The notes beneath the pieces are model-generated. The model was not told the DNA's origin. It saw only the letters and a program-made list of their open reading frames with translations, and searched no databases. This document shows positions 8,290 to 17,476 of a stretch of 64,000 bases of DNA, in pieces. Source of the stretch: Clostridium saccharoperbutylacetonicum N1-4(HMT) (GTDB lineage: Bacteria > Bacillota > Clostridia > Clostridiales > Clostridiaceae); contig NC_020291.1 of NCBI RefSeq assembly GCF_000340885.1, positions 3,657,001 to 3,721,000 of the forward strand, in the 5' to 3' direction. Both the position numbers and the translations under genes were made by a program. How positions within the stretch are numbered: the first letter of the stretch is position 1; every line of letters starts with the position of its first letter.

Positions 8290-10059
8290 ATGAATGATAT
8301 AGTTCATGAATCATCAAAAATTCAAATAATAAAAAGATTATTAACTTATGTTAGACCTTATAAAATAAAAGTTGCTTTTGTTGTATTTCTTTTACTTGTT
8401 GTAATGTCTTGTAACACTCTAACTCCATATTTAATGAAGTTATCCATAGACACTTTTGTTGCCGAAAAAAATATACAAGCTCTATTATTACTTGGTGGTG
8501 GTTTAATTCTTTTAAATATATTTTCTACGATCCTTTCAGGTATAAGAACAATAGCGATGTCTAAAATCACCAATCAAATACTTGTAGATATTAGACATAG
8601 TTTATATACCCATATTCAAACTTTAAGTTTTAATTTTTTTGATAATCGTCCTGTTGGAAAAATTATTTCTCGAGTTGTTGGAGATGTTAATGCTCTTCAA
8701 AATTTGCTAAATAATAGTATTGTAAATTTAATTCCAAATGTATTCACTATTATTTTAGTAATTTGCGTAATGCTTTTCCTAAATCCAATGCTTGCAGGAA
8801 TTTGCCTAATTACTATGCCATTATTACTTTTTGTTATGCTTTTTATTCAAATTAAAGCAGACAAAAAATGGAGACTATTTAGAGAGCATCGTTCTTCATT
8901 GATTGGATATACTCATGAATCGCTTTCTGGTATGAAGGTAATCCAAGGCTTTAGTAAAAAATATTATGCTAAGGATAAGTTTGATAGCCATATTGGAAAA
9001 CATTCAAAAGGCTTTATGACAGCCGTTTTCACTCAAGATTTCTTTTGGCCATTTTTAACTGCATTTCGTGGCTTAAGTATGGTTATATTATTAGTTTCTG
9101 GTTATTTACTTAATAAACAAGGAAATTTAAGTTTAGGTACATTAATGGCATTTTTTATGTATATTGAAATGCTTTGGAGACCTATAATAAATTTATCATC
9201 ATTTTATAATGCATTTGTTACAAGTATGTCTGCTGGTGAAAGAATTTTTGATATTTTAGACACCACTAGTGACATTGTTGATAAAGATTCTGTTAAGTGC
9301 CTTCCACCAATAAATGGAGAAATTGAATTTGATCAAGTTACTTTTTCATATACAAATGCTGAAATAGCTGCTCTAAAAAATACTACTTTTAAAATAAATC
9401 CAGGTGAAAAAATTGCATTAGTTGGTGAAACTGGTGCTGGCAAAACAACAATAACCAATCTAATAAGCAGATTTTATGATCCTACTTTAGGTTCTGTTAA
9501 AATAGATGGCATTGATATTAAAGAGGTTACAATTGAAAGCTTAAGAAGCCAAATGGGAATTATGCTTCAAGATTCATTTTTATTTTCAACTACTATTAAA
9601 GAAAATATTAGGTATGGTAAATTAACTGCCACTGATGAAGAAATAGTAAAGGCTGCAAAAGCTGTTAACGCTCATGAGTTCATAATAAAGCTTGAAAATG
9701 GTTATGATACTGATGTAAATGAACGAGGTTCAAGACTTTCTCTTGGTCAAAGACAATTAATAGCCTTTGCAAGAGCTCTTATTTCTGATCCAAGAATATT
9801 GATATTAGATGAAGCTACAGCAAATATTGATACTCAAACTGAAATATTAGTTCAAGATGGAATAAAAAAACTTATGGAAGGACGAACTTCTATAGTAATT
9901 GCTCATAGACTTTCTACTATAAGGGATTGTGATAAAATCTTTGTGCTTTCCCATGGAAAAATAGTTGAAGCTGGTACTCATGAGGAGCTACTTGCTAATC
10001 ATGGTTATTATTACAAGTTATATACTGCTCAATACAGCTTTCTTAAGCAAGATGCATAA
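8290..10059 (+). CDS. Heterodimeric ABC exporter subunit with competent catalytic Glu (BmrD-like)
   Basis: The 589-residue partner subunit has six TM helices in residues 1-320 and a nucleotide-binding domain from about 345. Walker A is GETGAGKT and Walker B is ILILDEATANID with the catalytic Glu intact. Its signature is LSLGQRQ rather than LSGGQ. Combined with the LDD Walker B of the partner, this gives one degenerate and one canonical ATP site, the standard pattern of heterodimeric exporters. GGAGG lies in the end of the upstream gene. It is shorter than B. subtilis BmrD, which carries an extra extracellular domain, so orthology is by architecture rather than full alignment. Confidence 0.92.
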   Translation: MNDIVHESSKIQIIKRLLTYVRPYKIKVAFVVFLLLVVMSCNTLTPYLMKLSIDTFVAEKNIQALLLLGGGLILLNIFSTILSGIRTIAMSKITNQILVDIRHSLYTHIQTLSFNFFDNRPVGKIISRVVGDVNALQNLLNNSIVNLIPNVFTIILVICVMLFLNPMLAGICLITMPLLLFVMLFIQIKADKKWRLFREHRSSLIGYTHESLSGMKVIQGFSKKYYAKDKFDSHIGKHSKGFMTAVFTQDFFWPFLTAFRGLSMVILLVSGYLLNKQGNLSLGTLMAFFMYIEMLWRPIINLSSFYNAFVTSMSAGERIFDILDTTSDIVDKDSVKCLPPINGEIEFDQVTFSYTNAEIAALKNTTFKINPGEKIALVGETGAGKTTITNLISRFYDPTLGSVKIDGIDIKEVTIESLRSQMGIMLQDSFLFSTTIKENIRYGKLTATDEEIVKAAKAVNAHEFIIKLENGYDTDVNERGSRLSLGQRQLIAFARALISDPRILILDEATANIDTQTEILVQDGIKKLMEGRTSIVIAHRLSTIRDCDKIFVLSHGKIVEAGTHEELLANHGYYYKLYTAQYSFLKQDA

Positions 10060-10066
10060 AAAATAG

Positions 10067-10119
10067 AAAATCACATGCTCTAAGAAATTACTACTTTTTT
10101 CTTGAGTATGTGATTTTTT
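10067..10119. terminator. Bidirectional terminator between convergent operons
   Basis: AAAATCACAT-GCTCTAAGAAA pairs with TTTCTTGAGTATGTGATTTT across a short loop and is followed by a T-run on the plus strand and A-rich DNA on the other side. It separates the ABC-exporter operon from the convergent DUF1980 gene. Confidence 0.8.
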
Positions 10120-10171
10120 ACACAGATTTCAAAAGTAAGCATTTTATTTTTTATCCAAATAGTGTAAAGTT

Positions 10172-10939
10172 TTATTTTGAATTCTTAATTCTTAATTTTT
10201 CTATACCTATTACTGGTATGTAATGACTAACATTATTATCGTCTTGTATCTTTGAAATTCTAATCTTCCCTTTTGCAACAACATAATCATTTTCATGTAA
10301 ATCATTAACTTTATCATATTCTCCAATTATTCCAACAGCTTTTGAATCTGCTGCACAGCAGTTCATAATTAATCTTTCTATTATACACTGATTCTTATTT
10401 AAATAATCTTCTTTACAAACAAAACCTACAACTTCTAATTCTTTTCCTAAATATTTCTCTGGGTTCATCCTTATATCTTCAAGAACCATGGGATTACTAT
10501 CATTTACAATTATGGGCTTCCCAAAATTTTTCTTAGAATTATCTTCAATATTATCTAAATTTATATTTTTATTTTTCATTTCATATTCAAGTAGGAATTG
10601 TTTATCAATATTACTAATCTTGTTTTCTTTAAGTTCATTGTTTAACTCAAAGTGCTTAAAGGTTTGATGGGTTCTTATTGAAATCACTCCCAATATTATA
10701 GCTAAAATTATAGGCAGTAATTTAATTTTAATATTAATAGCACTCTTTGGAGTTAATACATTTTTTACTTGAAAAATTGTAATAATGCTTATACTTGTTA
10801 TAGCAAAATAAATATATTTTGTCATATTATTTCCAATGTAGAAATTAATTTTATTAGTAATCACTAAATCTAGTAAAAATAAGTCTAGTAAAAATAAAAC
10901 TATAAACCATAAAAATTCATCAAAATTAAATCTTTTCAC
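10172..10939 (-). CDS. DUF1980 / TIGR03943 family membrane protein (YcgQ-like)
   Basis: A 255-residue protein with two to four hydrophobic helices in the first 100 residues and a soluble, probably extracytoplasmic C-terminal domain. That domain carries MNPEKYLGKELEVVGFVC and a paired cysteine MNCCAADS. This family is regularly encoded with a UPF0718 permease, as in B. subtilis ycgQ-ycgR, and the same pairing is seen here. It is the last gene of a four-gene minus-strand cluster with two COG0523 GTPases. Role in metal handling or membrane-complex assembly is inferred from context; biochemical function is unknown. Confidence 0.82.
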   Translation of the reverse strand: MKRFNFDEFLWFIVLFLLDLFLLDLVITNKINFYIGNNMTKYIYFAITSISIITIFQVKNVLTPKSAINIKIKLLPIILAIILGVISIRTHQTFKHFELNNELKENKISNIDKQFLLEYEMKNKNINLDNIEDNSKKNFGKPIIVNDSNPMVLEDIRMNPEKYLGKELEVVGFVCKEDYLNKNQCIIERLIMNCCAADSKAVGIIGEYDKVNDLHENDYVVAKGKIRISKIQDDNNVSHYIPVIGIEKLRIKNSK

Positions 10940-10976
10940 TTATATATCTCCCTTCATGGATTAATTATAATTGTTC

Positions 10977-11972
10977 TTACAATCCACATAACATGTATAA
11001 GAAAGATATACAAAATACTATACTAACTGTAGTTAAGGTTAATTTAAATACAAAACCTTTTTTGAAAGCACCTATTAGCATAATAAGATTTTTTAAATCA
11101 AGCATAGGCCCTAAAATCAAAAAGGCAGCCACTCCACAAAATGAGTAATTACTTAAAAAGCTTCTTCCAACGAAAGCATCAACCTCAGAACATAAAGATA
11201 AAAAAAAGCCAAGTAACATCATTATAATTATTCCAAATACTTTATTATTAGATAAAAAGTCCATATTCCCATGTGGTACTATAATTTGAAATAAACTTGA
11301 GATAAATGCTCCAAAAATTAAATATCCCATAATATCTAAAAACTCCCTATTAGTATGCTCAATAACAGCTCTGAATTTATTTTGGCTTTCAACAAATGAA
11401 TTACAGCCACAATTACAATATGCCTCACTTTCAAAAAAATCCATGATTACTGGTTGTCCACTATTTTCTAATGCATTTACAATTATTCCAATTAAAATAG
11501 CACCAACAATTCCTCCAATAACTCTAATAAATACCATAATTATTTTATCGTAAAATGCATAATAAGTTGACATTATTACCACTGGATTAATTATAGGTAC
11601 CGCAAGCATAAACGTCACTCCAAATCCGACTGGCATCCCTTTTTTAATCAATCTTCTTGTAATAGGTACTATGGCACACTCACAGATTGGAAAAATCAAT
11701 CCAATTAATGCTGCAACCAAGTATCCAACAGTATTAGAATTAGGCACTAATTTTGCTATAAATTTCTCAGATATAAATGTTTGAATTATTGCTGATACTA
11801 ATGCTCCTATAATAATAAAAGGAATTGCTTCAATTAAAATGCTTGTGAATATACTTGAAAAGTCTCCTATTTCTTTTAGAAAGGTACCTTTGTCATTAGT
11901 ATAAAACCAAAATAGCAATACAATCGCACAAATAAAAAGAAATATTAAAATCTTACTATTACAATTCTTCAT
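10977..11972 (-). CDS. UPF0718 / ArsP-like permease (YcgR-like)
   Basis: An integral membrane protein of 331 residues with about eight helices in two halves. Each half carries a conserved Cys/Glu helix: PICECAIVPITRR in the first and SLCSEVDAFVG in the second. The loop between halves holds a Cys-rich patch CNCGC (near residue 188), a plausible metal site. The family (PF03773) includes ArsP organoarsenical permeases and uncharacterised permeases paired with DUF1980 proteins. It lies 37 bp upstream of the DUF1980 gene and downstream of two GTPase genes. Substrate is unknown; a metal or metalloid is a reasonable inference. Confidence 0.85.
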   Translation of the reverse strand: MKNCNSKILIFLFICAIVLLFWFYTNDKGTFLKEIGDFSSIFTSILIEAIPFIIIGALVSAIIQTFISEKFIAKLVPNSNTVGYLVAALIGLIFPICECAIVPITRRLIKKGMPVGFGVTFMLAVPIINPVVIMSTYYAFYDKIIMVFIRVIGGIVGAILIGIIVNALENSGQPVIMDFFESEAYCNCGCNSFVESQNKFRAVIEHTNREFLDIMGYLIFGAFISSLFQIIVPHGNMDFLSNNKVFGIIIMMLLGFFLSLCSEVDAFVGRSFLSNYSFCGVAAFLILGPMLDLKNLIMLIGAFKKGFVFKLTLTTVSIVFCISFLYMLCGL

Positions 11973-12001
11973 ATACTGATATTAATTCCTCCAAATTTTC
12001 T

Positions 12002-12634
12002 TTAATATGTTTTAAAGTGATTTACTACTTTGATTCTTAATTTCTTTAAATATCCATTATCCAAAACTTTAGCTTCCTTTAATGTAGATTTAACAGAATA
12101 CTTATTATTCACTTTTAATATATATGCTCTAGGATTTATATTTCTAATTTTATTAATATTTTGATCTAGTAATTCTTTTCTACAGTAATCTGTATTATTA
12201 ACAACTATCATATTTGCATTCTGTATAAAAGGAACTATAAAACTTCCCAAATTATCAATAAATTGTTTCAGAGTAATACCATCAGCTACAAAAAATACAG
12301 TAGTAATTTTGCAACATTCTTTATAGACTTTTTCATTTAAAACATCAAGAATAGTATTAAATTTTATTGTTCCATTATATTCAACAATTATTCTATTTGG
12401 ATTATATTGTCTTATTAAAGATATGAGTTTTTCTTTTAGTTCATCTATATCGTACAACTTATGAACTATAAATGAATTATTATTGTTAGCCAGCTTAATT
12501 TCCTTTTTCCCATGTTCTAGTTGTAAAACTAAAATTCTTTCGCCCTCTACTATACTTTCGCTTAAAATAGAATTTATAAATGAAGTTTTCCCAGCCCCTA
12601 AAAACCCCGTAACTAGTTCAATATGTATTTTCAC
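12002..12634 (-). CDS. Short COG0523-type P-loop GTPase without the CxCC metal motif
   Basis: A 210-residue P-loop protein of the CobW/HypB/UreG G3E group. Walker A is GFLGAGKT (residues 10-17), a hydrophobic segment ends IIVEYNG, and NNTD occupies the base-specificity position. It lacks both the CxCC motif and the CobW C-terminal domain found in its neighbour, so it looks like a reduced or specialised paralogue. Start is GTG with GGTGGG upstream. It lies 52 bp downstream of the larger GTPase gene on the same strand. Members act as metallochaperones or metal-dependent GTPases; which metal cannot be read here. Confidence 0.82.
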   Translation of the reverse strand: MKIHIELVTGFLGAGKTSFINSILSESIVEGERILVLQLEHGKKEIKLANNNNSFIVHKLYDIDELKEKLISLIRQYNPNRIIVEYNGTIKFNTILDVLNEKVYKECCKITTVFFVADGITLKQFIDNLGSFIVPFIQNANMIVVNNTDYCRKELLDQNINKIRNINPRAYILKVNNKYSVKSTLKEAKVLDNGYLKKLRIKVVNHFKTY

Positions 12635-12686
12635 TTTCCCACCATCCCTTTTTGTTACGATTTAATAATAAGCGGTCTACTATTCA

Positions 12687-13619
12687 TTACTTACTAAATA
12701 ATTGCTCTAATTCTGTTCTATTTAAATGACTTCCAATAATCGATAAAACCTTCACATTAGACCATTTAATATTCCTGCTTTTGAATTCATTAGGAACATA
12801 ATCAAATTGATGAAATATACCCTTGCAATCTTCTACTACTCCTTTTGCCCTTATTATATTCCCATAAATATCATTATTAGAAATCACTTCAAACTTTTTT
12901 TCAATTTCTTCTATGTTAACATTCTTATTAATATAGATTGGAAAATTCTCAAATATTTCTTTTGCTGAATGATTTATTTCGCGTTTAAGAAAGTTAGTAC
13001 TATTATTGCTCTTTATTTCGCTTTGTAAAGTATTGTTCTTTAAAAAATCTTTAGCCTTCAAATTATCCCAACTATCATATATAATTTCAGCTCCAGAATT
13101 AATAGTTTTTAATGAACTGATTATTTCATCAATTGCTTTTCTATCCAGCATTTGGCTCCTACTTAGAACAATTTTATTTGCTTTTTTTATTTGATTTTCA
13201 TAAAATTCTTTAAAGTTCTTCAAATACATTTTATAATTTCTAACATCTATTAAGGTAAATATATTTCTTATTTCAAGTATGCTTTGAAACCTAGAACCAT
13301 TTAGCAAATTTAGTATTTCACTTAACTTTGCTACTCCTGAAGGCTCTATAATTACTTTATCTGGATTATACTGGTTTATGACTTCAATAATTGCATCCCC
13401 AAAGTTTCCAGATACTTGACAACAAATACAACCTGAATTGATTTCTTTTACATCAATTTTACATTCTCTAAGTATCTGTCCATCTATTCCAACTTCTCCA
13501 AATTCATTTTCAATAATTACTGTATTATTTCCATAAGCCTTTTCGCTTAGTAATTTCTTTATTAACAATGTTTTTCCAGCACCTAAAAATCCAGAAAATA
13601 TATCTATCTTAGCTTTCAT
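12687..13619 (-). CDS. CobW-like GTP-binding protein (COG0523, putative metallochaperone)
   Basis: A 310-residue G3E GTPase with Walker A GFLGAGKT near the N-terminus, IENEFGEVGID, and the diagnostic metal-binding motif CICC near residue 65. VIIEPSG is the Walker B-like segment and SRSQ takes the NKxD position. A CobW C-terminal domain follows from about residue 200. It is the first gene of the four-gene cluster. COG0523 proteins with CxCC bind Zn2+ or related metals and are often zinc-responsive. I saw no convincing Zur box upstream. Role in supplying metal during limitation is inference. Confidence 0.87.
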   Translation of the reverse strand: MKAKIDIFSGFLGAGKTLLIKKLLSEKAYGNNTVIIENEFGEVGIDGQILRECKIDVKEINSGCICCQVSGNFGDAIIEVINQYNPDKVIIEPSGVAKLSEILNLLNGSRFQSILEIRNIFTLIDVRNYKMYLKNFKEFYENQIKKANKIVLSRSQMLDRKAIDEIISSLKTINSGAEIIYDSWDNLKAKDFLKNNTLQSEIKSNNSTNFLKREINHSAKEIFENFPIYINKNVNIEEIEKKFEVISNNDIYGNIIRAKGVVEDCKGIFHQFDYVPNEFKSRNIKWSNVKVLSIIGSHLNRTELEQLFSK

Positions 13620-13753
13620 TACTCTTTTCCCTTTCTTTAATTATGTTCATATTTTTATTTATACTATTAGTTTTTGATATATATGATTGAACTTCCATAC
13701 AATTTTTTCAAGTCACGATAACCAGTAAACTGGTGGAATTCTAAATACAAAAA

Positions 13754-13793
13754 AACATCCATAATTAATAAATAATTATTAATTATGGATGTT
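13754..13793 (-). terminator. Terminator of the LRR/cell-wall-repeat protein gene
   Basis: A near-perfect stem of about 17 bp (AACATCCATAATTAATA and its complement) is followed on the minus strand by seven T residues. It lies 15 bp after the stop codon of the 490-aa secreted protein. Confidence 0.88.
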
Positions 13794-13808
13794 ATATTTA
13801 TTAAACTA

Positions 13809-15281
13809 TTAATTTGGATAATAGAAGAAGTGTGTTGCTCTGTCAGTATTTGCTCCATCTATAAATATCAATCTCTTATGAAGGGTACCTCCATAAGTTA
13901 TTCCTTGATTATCTACAATGTATGCATAACCATTTTCATCCCACCCCATGAATATAAATACATGAGAATATCCATTTGTAAATACAAGATCTCCTGGTTT
14001 TAATTGTTGTAAATCATAGCTATATACAAAGCCCATTCCTTTTAATATATTTTCAAATTGAACTGTATTACATGTTCCTCTCGGAATATTAACTCCAATT
14101 CTTCTTAGAGCTTCTGATGAAAAATATACACAATTATTTTTAAGATCACCACCGTGCAAATCTATCGCAGTACTATCAACACTTGCTTGGTTAGCTGGTG
14201 AAGTCATATATTTAAACAATTGATAATTTGTGTTTGAATGAGAATAATTATAAAGAGTATTTACACTTTGACCATTAGGCTGAATATAATTATAATTATC
14301 AAGCCATACATTTGTCATTAAGGAACCATCGCCAGAAAAAGTATATTTTTTTCCACTAATAGTAGTTTGTCCAATAGTCATTACTCCTGTTTTAGGATCA
14401 AGATAATACTTCTTATTATTGTAAATTACCCATCCGTATTGCATTGCACCAATGTTACCAAAATAATACCACTTACTATCAACTTTTTGCCATCCTGTAA
14501 CCATTATTCCATTATCATCAAGATAGTATTTAACATTTTTTATTGTTTGAAATCCTTTTTGCATTATTCCTTTATCATCAAAATAATACCATTTTCCATC
14601 AATAGATTTCCAATCATTTTTTACTAGTCCATTCATCTTATCAAAATAGTATTTATTATTATCTTTATCAGTTTCCCAACCTTCTCTTACATTTCCATCA
14701 TCAGTAAATTGATATTCCTTACCATCAATTGTCTGAGTTCCTTTTATTCTTTGTCCTTTTCTATCTAAGTAACACCACTTTCCTTTAAGAAAATGCCATC
14801 CTTCATCAAGACTAAATCTATTACCTTCTACATCACTATATGTATATTTCCCATTAATAATTTTTTGTTCTATGTTATCAGGTAATTTAGTTAACTTATT
14901 GTCTCCTAAATCCAAATAAGTCAATTTAGGCAAATCTCCCAAATATTCCGGAACTTGTCCAGTTAATCGGCAATAATTCAAATTCAAATACTCTAAATTT
15001 TTTAATAATTTCATTTCATCTGGTATTTCAGTTTCAATCTTCACAGATTTTAAGTCGAGTTTCTTTATGCTTAAAAAATCTTGATTTGTAAGATCATCAA
15101 CCTTTTTATTTAATTGCTTAGCCACCTCTTGAGTAAGCCAGTTATCATGAACATTAATACTAATTTGCTCTGATATCTCCCCATTAATTCTTGTATCTTT
15201 TGCATAAGTCACAGCTGGCGAGCTGCAAATACATAAAAATACTGCTAATACTACTAATTTTTTCACCTTATTATGTCGCAT
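13809..15281 (-). CDS. Secreted protein: LRR, cell-wall-binding repeats and NlpC/P60-like peptidase
   Basis: An exported 490-residue protein. Residues 1-27 are a signal peptide. About 75-135 form leucine-rich repeats (LEYLNLNYCRLTGQVPEYLG). About 160-330 hold choline-binding-like cell-wall repeats (for example GKWYYFDDKGIMQKGFQ). The C-terminal domain (about 350-490) has a NlpC/P60 or amidase_6-like Cys/His pair: C384 in NNCVYFSS and H440 in GYSHVFIF. It probably anchors to the cell wall and cleaves peptidoglycan or peptide bonds. AGGGAG precedes the ATG. Monocistronic, with a strong terminator. The combination of LRR and hydrolase on wall repeats is unusual; substrate is unknown. Confidence 0.85.
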   Translation of the reverse strand: MRHNKVKKLVVLAVFLCICSSPAVTYAKDTRINGEISEQISINVHDNWLTQEVAKQLNKKVDDLTNQDFLSIKKLDLKSVKIETEIPDEMKLLKNLEYLNLNYCRLTGQVPEYLGDLPKLTYLDLGDNKLTKLPDNIEQKIINGKYTYSDVEGNRFSLDEGWHFLKGKWCYLDRKGQRIKGTQTIDGKEYQFTDDGNVREGWETDKDNNKYYFDKMNGLVKNDWKSIDGKWYYFDDKGIMQKGFQTIKNVKYYLDDNGIMVTGWQKVDSKWYYFGNIGAMQYGWVIYNNKKYYLDPKTGVMTIGQTTISGKKYTFSGDGSLMTNVWLDNYNYIQPNGQSVNTLYNYSHSNTNYQLFKYMTSPANQASVDSTAIDLHGGDLKNNCVYFSSEALRRIGVNIPRGTCNTVQFENILKGMGFVYSYDLQQLKPGDLVFTNGYSHVFIFMGWDENGYAYIVDNQGITYGGTLHKRLIFIDGANTDRATHFFYYPN

Positions 15282-15380
15282 TTAATCGTCTCCCTTAATT
15301 TTTTCCCTCATATATTATAGCACTATATTTATAAAATCTCAAATTATGCTAAAAAAACATTAATTTCGAAATTTAATACT

Positions 15381-15408
15381 AAGAGGACTCTATTCCTAGA
15401 GTCCTCTT
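15381..15408. terminator. Hairpin between the small membrane protein and the secreted LRR protein
   Basis: AAGAGGACTCTA-TTCC-TAGAGTCCTCTT is a perfect 12-bp stem with a tetraloop; the strongest T-run is on the plus-strand side. It lies about 20 bp beyond the stop of the 59-aa gene and probably ends that transcript. Confidence 0.7.
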
Positions 15409-15428
15409 TATCATTTTATTTAACTGAT

Positions 15429-15608
15429 TTAGTATATATCATTAGATGATCGATTTTTAGATTTTTCATCTATAAATATATCAAGAGCTTTTATACCTCT
15501 TCTAGCTAGTTTGATAAATAAAACTAGCGAATAAATAGATACACCAAATATTACTAAATAAATCAATACAAGTATAATTCCAAATCCTGCTCCTACCCCA
15601 GACATCAT
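15429..15608 (-). CDS. Small membrane protein of unknown function
   Basis: A 59-residue protein with one long hydrophobic helix (GFGIILVLIYLVIFGVSIYS) followed by a charged cytosolic tail (LARRGIKALDIFIDEKSK). The start is set at 15608 (ATGATG) because AAGGAGGAGAG lies just upstream. An ATG eight codons earlier would place that site inside the coding region. I do not recognise the family. It sits alone between the M42 peptidase gene and a hairpin. Confidence 0.6.
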   Translation of the reverse strand: MMSGVGAGFGIILVLIYLVIFGVSIYSLVLFIKLARRGIKALDIFIDEKSKNRSSNDIY

Positions 15609-15704
15609 AAACTCTCTCCTCCTTAATTGCAATTTTATACTTTCCTTATAATTATATCACATTATGTAAATTATATGAATTATTTTTTTAATTCTGTCTA
15701 ATTA

Positions 15705-16748
15705 CTATTTTGTTAAGTATAAATGCAGAAGTTTGATTGTGTTCTCTAATGCTTTATAATGTGTTCTCTCCATACCATGTGAAGCATGAACTCCTGGGCC
15801 AATAAGTGCCCCTTTTATATCATTTCCTGCTCTTAATGCAGCACTTACATCAGACCCATACATTGGATAAATATCGACAGCATAATCTATATTGTTTTCT
15901 TTTGCTAAATTTATTAATTCTGTAGTCATTTCATAATCATAAGGTCCACTTGAATCCTTTGGACAAATACTAACTTGATATTCTGTACAAGATAAATCAT
16001 CACCTATGCACCCCATATCGACTGCTATTAATTCAGTAATATCATTTGGTATATATGCAGATCCATGTCCAACTTCTTCATATATTGAAATTATTATTTT
16101 TGTAGTGAACGTAGGCTTAATTTTTTCTCTATTCATTAATTCTAACAAAGCTATTATAGCTGCTACACTGCCTTTATCATCGATAAATCTAGATTTTACA
16201 AACCCACTTTCAGTGATTGTTGTCTTTGGTTCGATAAATATAAAATCTCCTGGAGCAATTCCTAACGCTAAGACATCCTCTTTATTTTTTACCACTTCAT
16301 CAATTCTAATTTCCATGTTTTTTTCATCTCTTACTTTAGTTTTACTATCTTCAAATACATGAGCTGCTGGACTAGTGCTTAAAAATGTTCCTGTATAAAG
16401 TTTTCCATCTCTTGTTCTTATTTTACAATACTCACTATCTAAAGTTGGTACTATCGGCCCACCTAATATTGTAAACTTTATAGTTCCATTAGCTGTTATA
16501 GATCTAACCATAGCCCCTAATGTATCTACATGCGCACAAAGTCCAACTGTCTTGTCATTACTATTTCCTTCAATAGTAATAATCCCACACCCTTTGTTAG
16601 TTCTCTCGAATTTATATCCATAACCTTTTATCATTTCTTCTATTTTATTTATTATTTCAAAACAAAACCCTGTAGGACTATCAAATTCTAATATTTCTTT
16701 TGCTGTTTTTAAGACTAATTCCTTATTAACACTTATATTATTACTCAT
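15705..16748 (-). CDS. M42-family aminopeptidase
   Basis: A cytosolic two-metal aminopeptidase of 347 residues that likely degrades peptides released by proteolysis. Metal and catalytic residues appear as CAHVDTLG (His and Asp), RFIDDKGS (bridging Asp), IYEEVGHG (two Glu), AVDMGC (Asp) and HASHGMERTH (His). The ATG at 16748 is preferred, because GGAGG lies 6 nt upstream and the TTG start four codons earlier would overlap it. The gene seems monocistronic. M42 family assignment is secure; peptide specificity is not visible. Confidence 0.9.
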   Translation of the reverse strand: MSNNISVNKELVLKTAKEILEFDSPTGFCFEIINKIEEMIKGYGYKFERTNKGCGIITIEGNSNDKTVGLCAHVDTLGAMVRSITANGTIKFTILGGPIVPTLDSEYCKIRTRDGKLYTGTFLSTSPAAHVFEDSKTKVRDEKNMEIRIDEVVKNKEDVLALGIAPGDFIFIEPKTTITESGFVKSRFIDDKGSVAAIIALLELMNREKIKPTFTTKIIISIYEEVGHGSAYIPNDITELIAVDMGCIGDDLSCTEYQVSICPKDSSGPYDYEMTTELINLAKENNIDYAVDIYPMYGSDVSAALRAGNDIKGALIGPGVHASHGMERTHYKALENTIKLLHLYLTK

Positions 16749-16917
16749 ATCTACCTCCAAAAGTATATTATGTTATTTTCATTTATAATATTATCATAAA
16801 TATCCTATCTTATTCAAATGTTAGCTTAATCCTCATAATATTTGTATAGATAAAGTAACACTTTTAGTATTGAAAATATAATATTAGATGAATCAATATT
16901 ATGTCAGTATAATATAT

Positions 16918-17343
16918 CTATACAATATCGTTAACTTTTTCTATTACTTCTTCCTTATTATCTAAAATAATATTACAAGTTTGCTCAGTATATGCAAATT
17001 TTACTCCAAATAAATAAATAAGCACACCAAGTATTATTAAATACAAAACTATATAAATTGCATTGTTAGAAATTACAGCAACTGACTCATAAATAGTAAT
17101 TGTTCCAAATATCATGAATATAATTCCTGCTCCCCACTTAATATACTTTTCTGGAATATGTCTACACATCTATGCACCACCTAGTATACCTATACCATCT
17201 GCAATCAGCATCCCTACAGTTGTCCCCATTAATATGAATAAAGGATTGTGGCTTTCTGCAGACATTGCTATTGTCATAAGTTGAGTCTTATCGCCCATCT
17301 CTGCCACCACTACAAATAATAATGCTTTAATAAATTCCGTCAT
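16918..17343 (-). pseudogene. UPF0016/GDT1 manganese exporter interrupted by an in-frame amber codon
   Basis: Two adjacent open segments lie in the same frame. Segment one (17170-17343, ATG start) encodes 57 residues with the family motif EMGDKTQ and ends in TAG. Segment two (16918-17169) starts with ATG directly after that TAG and encodes the remaining 83 residues (three more helices). Read through, they give a protein of about 141 residues typical of small UPF0016 exporters, with the TAG where the family usually shows an aromatic or hydrophobic residue; TGG to TAG is the simplest change. The intact reading frame on both sides implies a recent mutation, readthrough, split expression or a sequence error. 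A Mn2+ riboswitch lies upstream, which fits manganese export. Confidence 0.8.
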
Positions 17344-17416
17344 TTCTTTTCCCCCTAATTATATTTAGTATGTAAATAAAAAAAGACCTCTAACACAATA
17401 TGTCTTATCTCTAGCA

Positions 17417-17452
17417 AAACTTTCTAGCATAAAAAATTATACTAAAAAGTTT
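17417..17452 (-). promoter_or_regulatory. Hairpin in the riboswitch expression platform
   Basis: A 14-bp stem with two G-U pairs (AAACTTTTTAGTAT / ATGCTAGAAAGTTT on the minus strand) closes an 8-nt loop between the riboswitch aptamer and the exporter start. A T-run (seven T) follows further down near 17388 in the transcript. It could act as terminator or anti-terminator; which one is not clear. Confidence 0.45.
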
Positions 17453-17476
17453 AAGTACACTGATAAAACCATTGCA

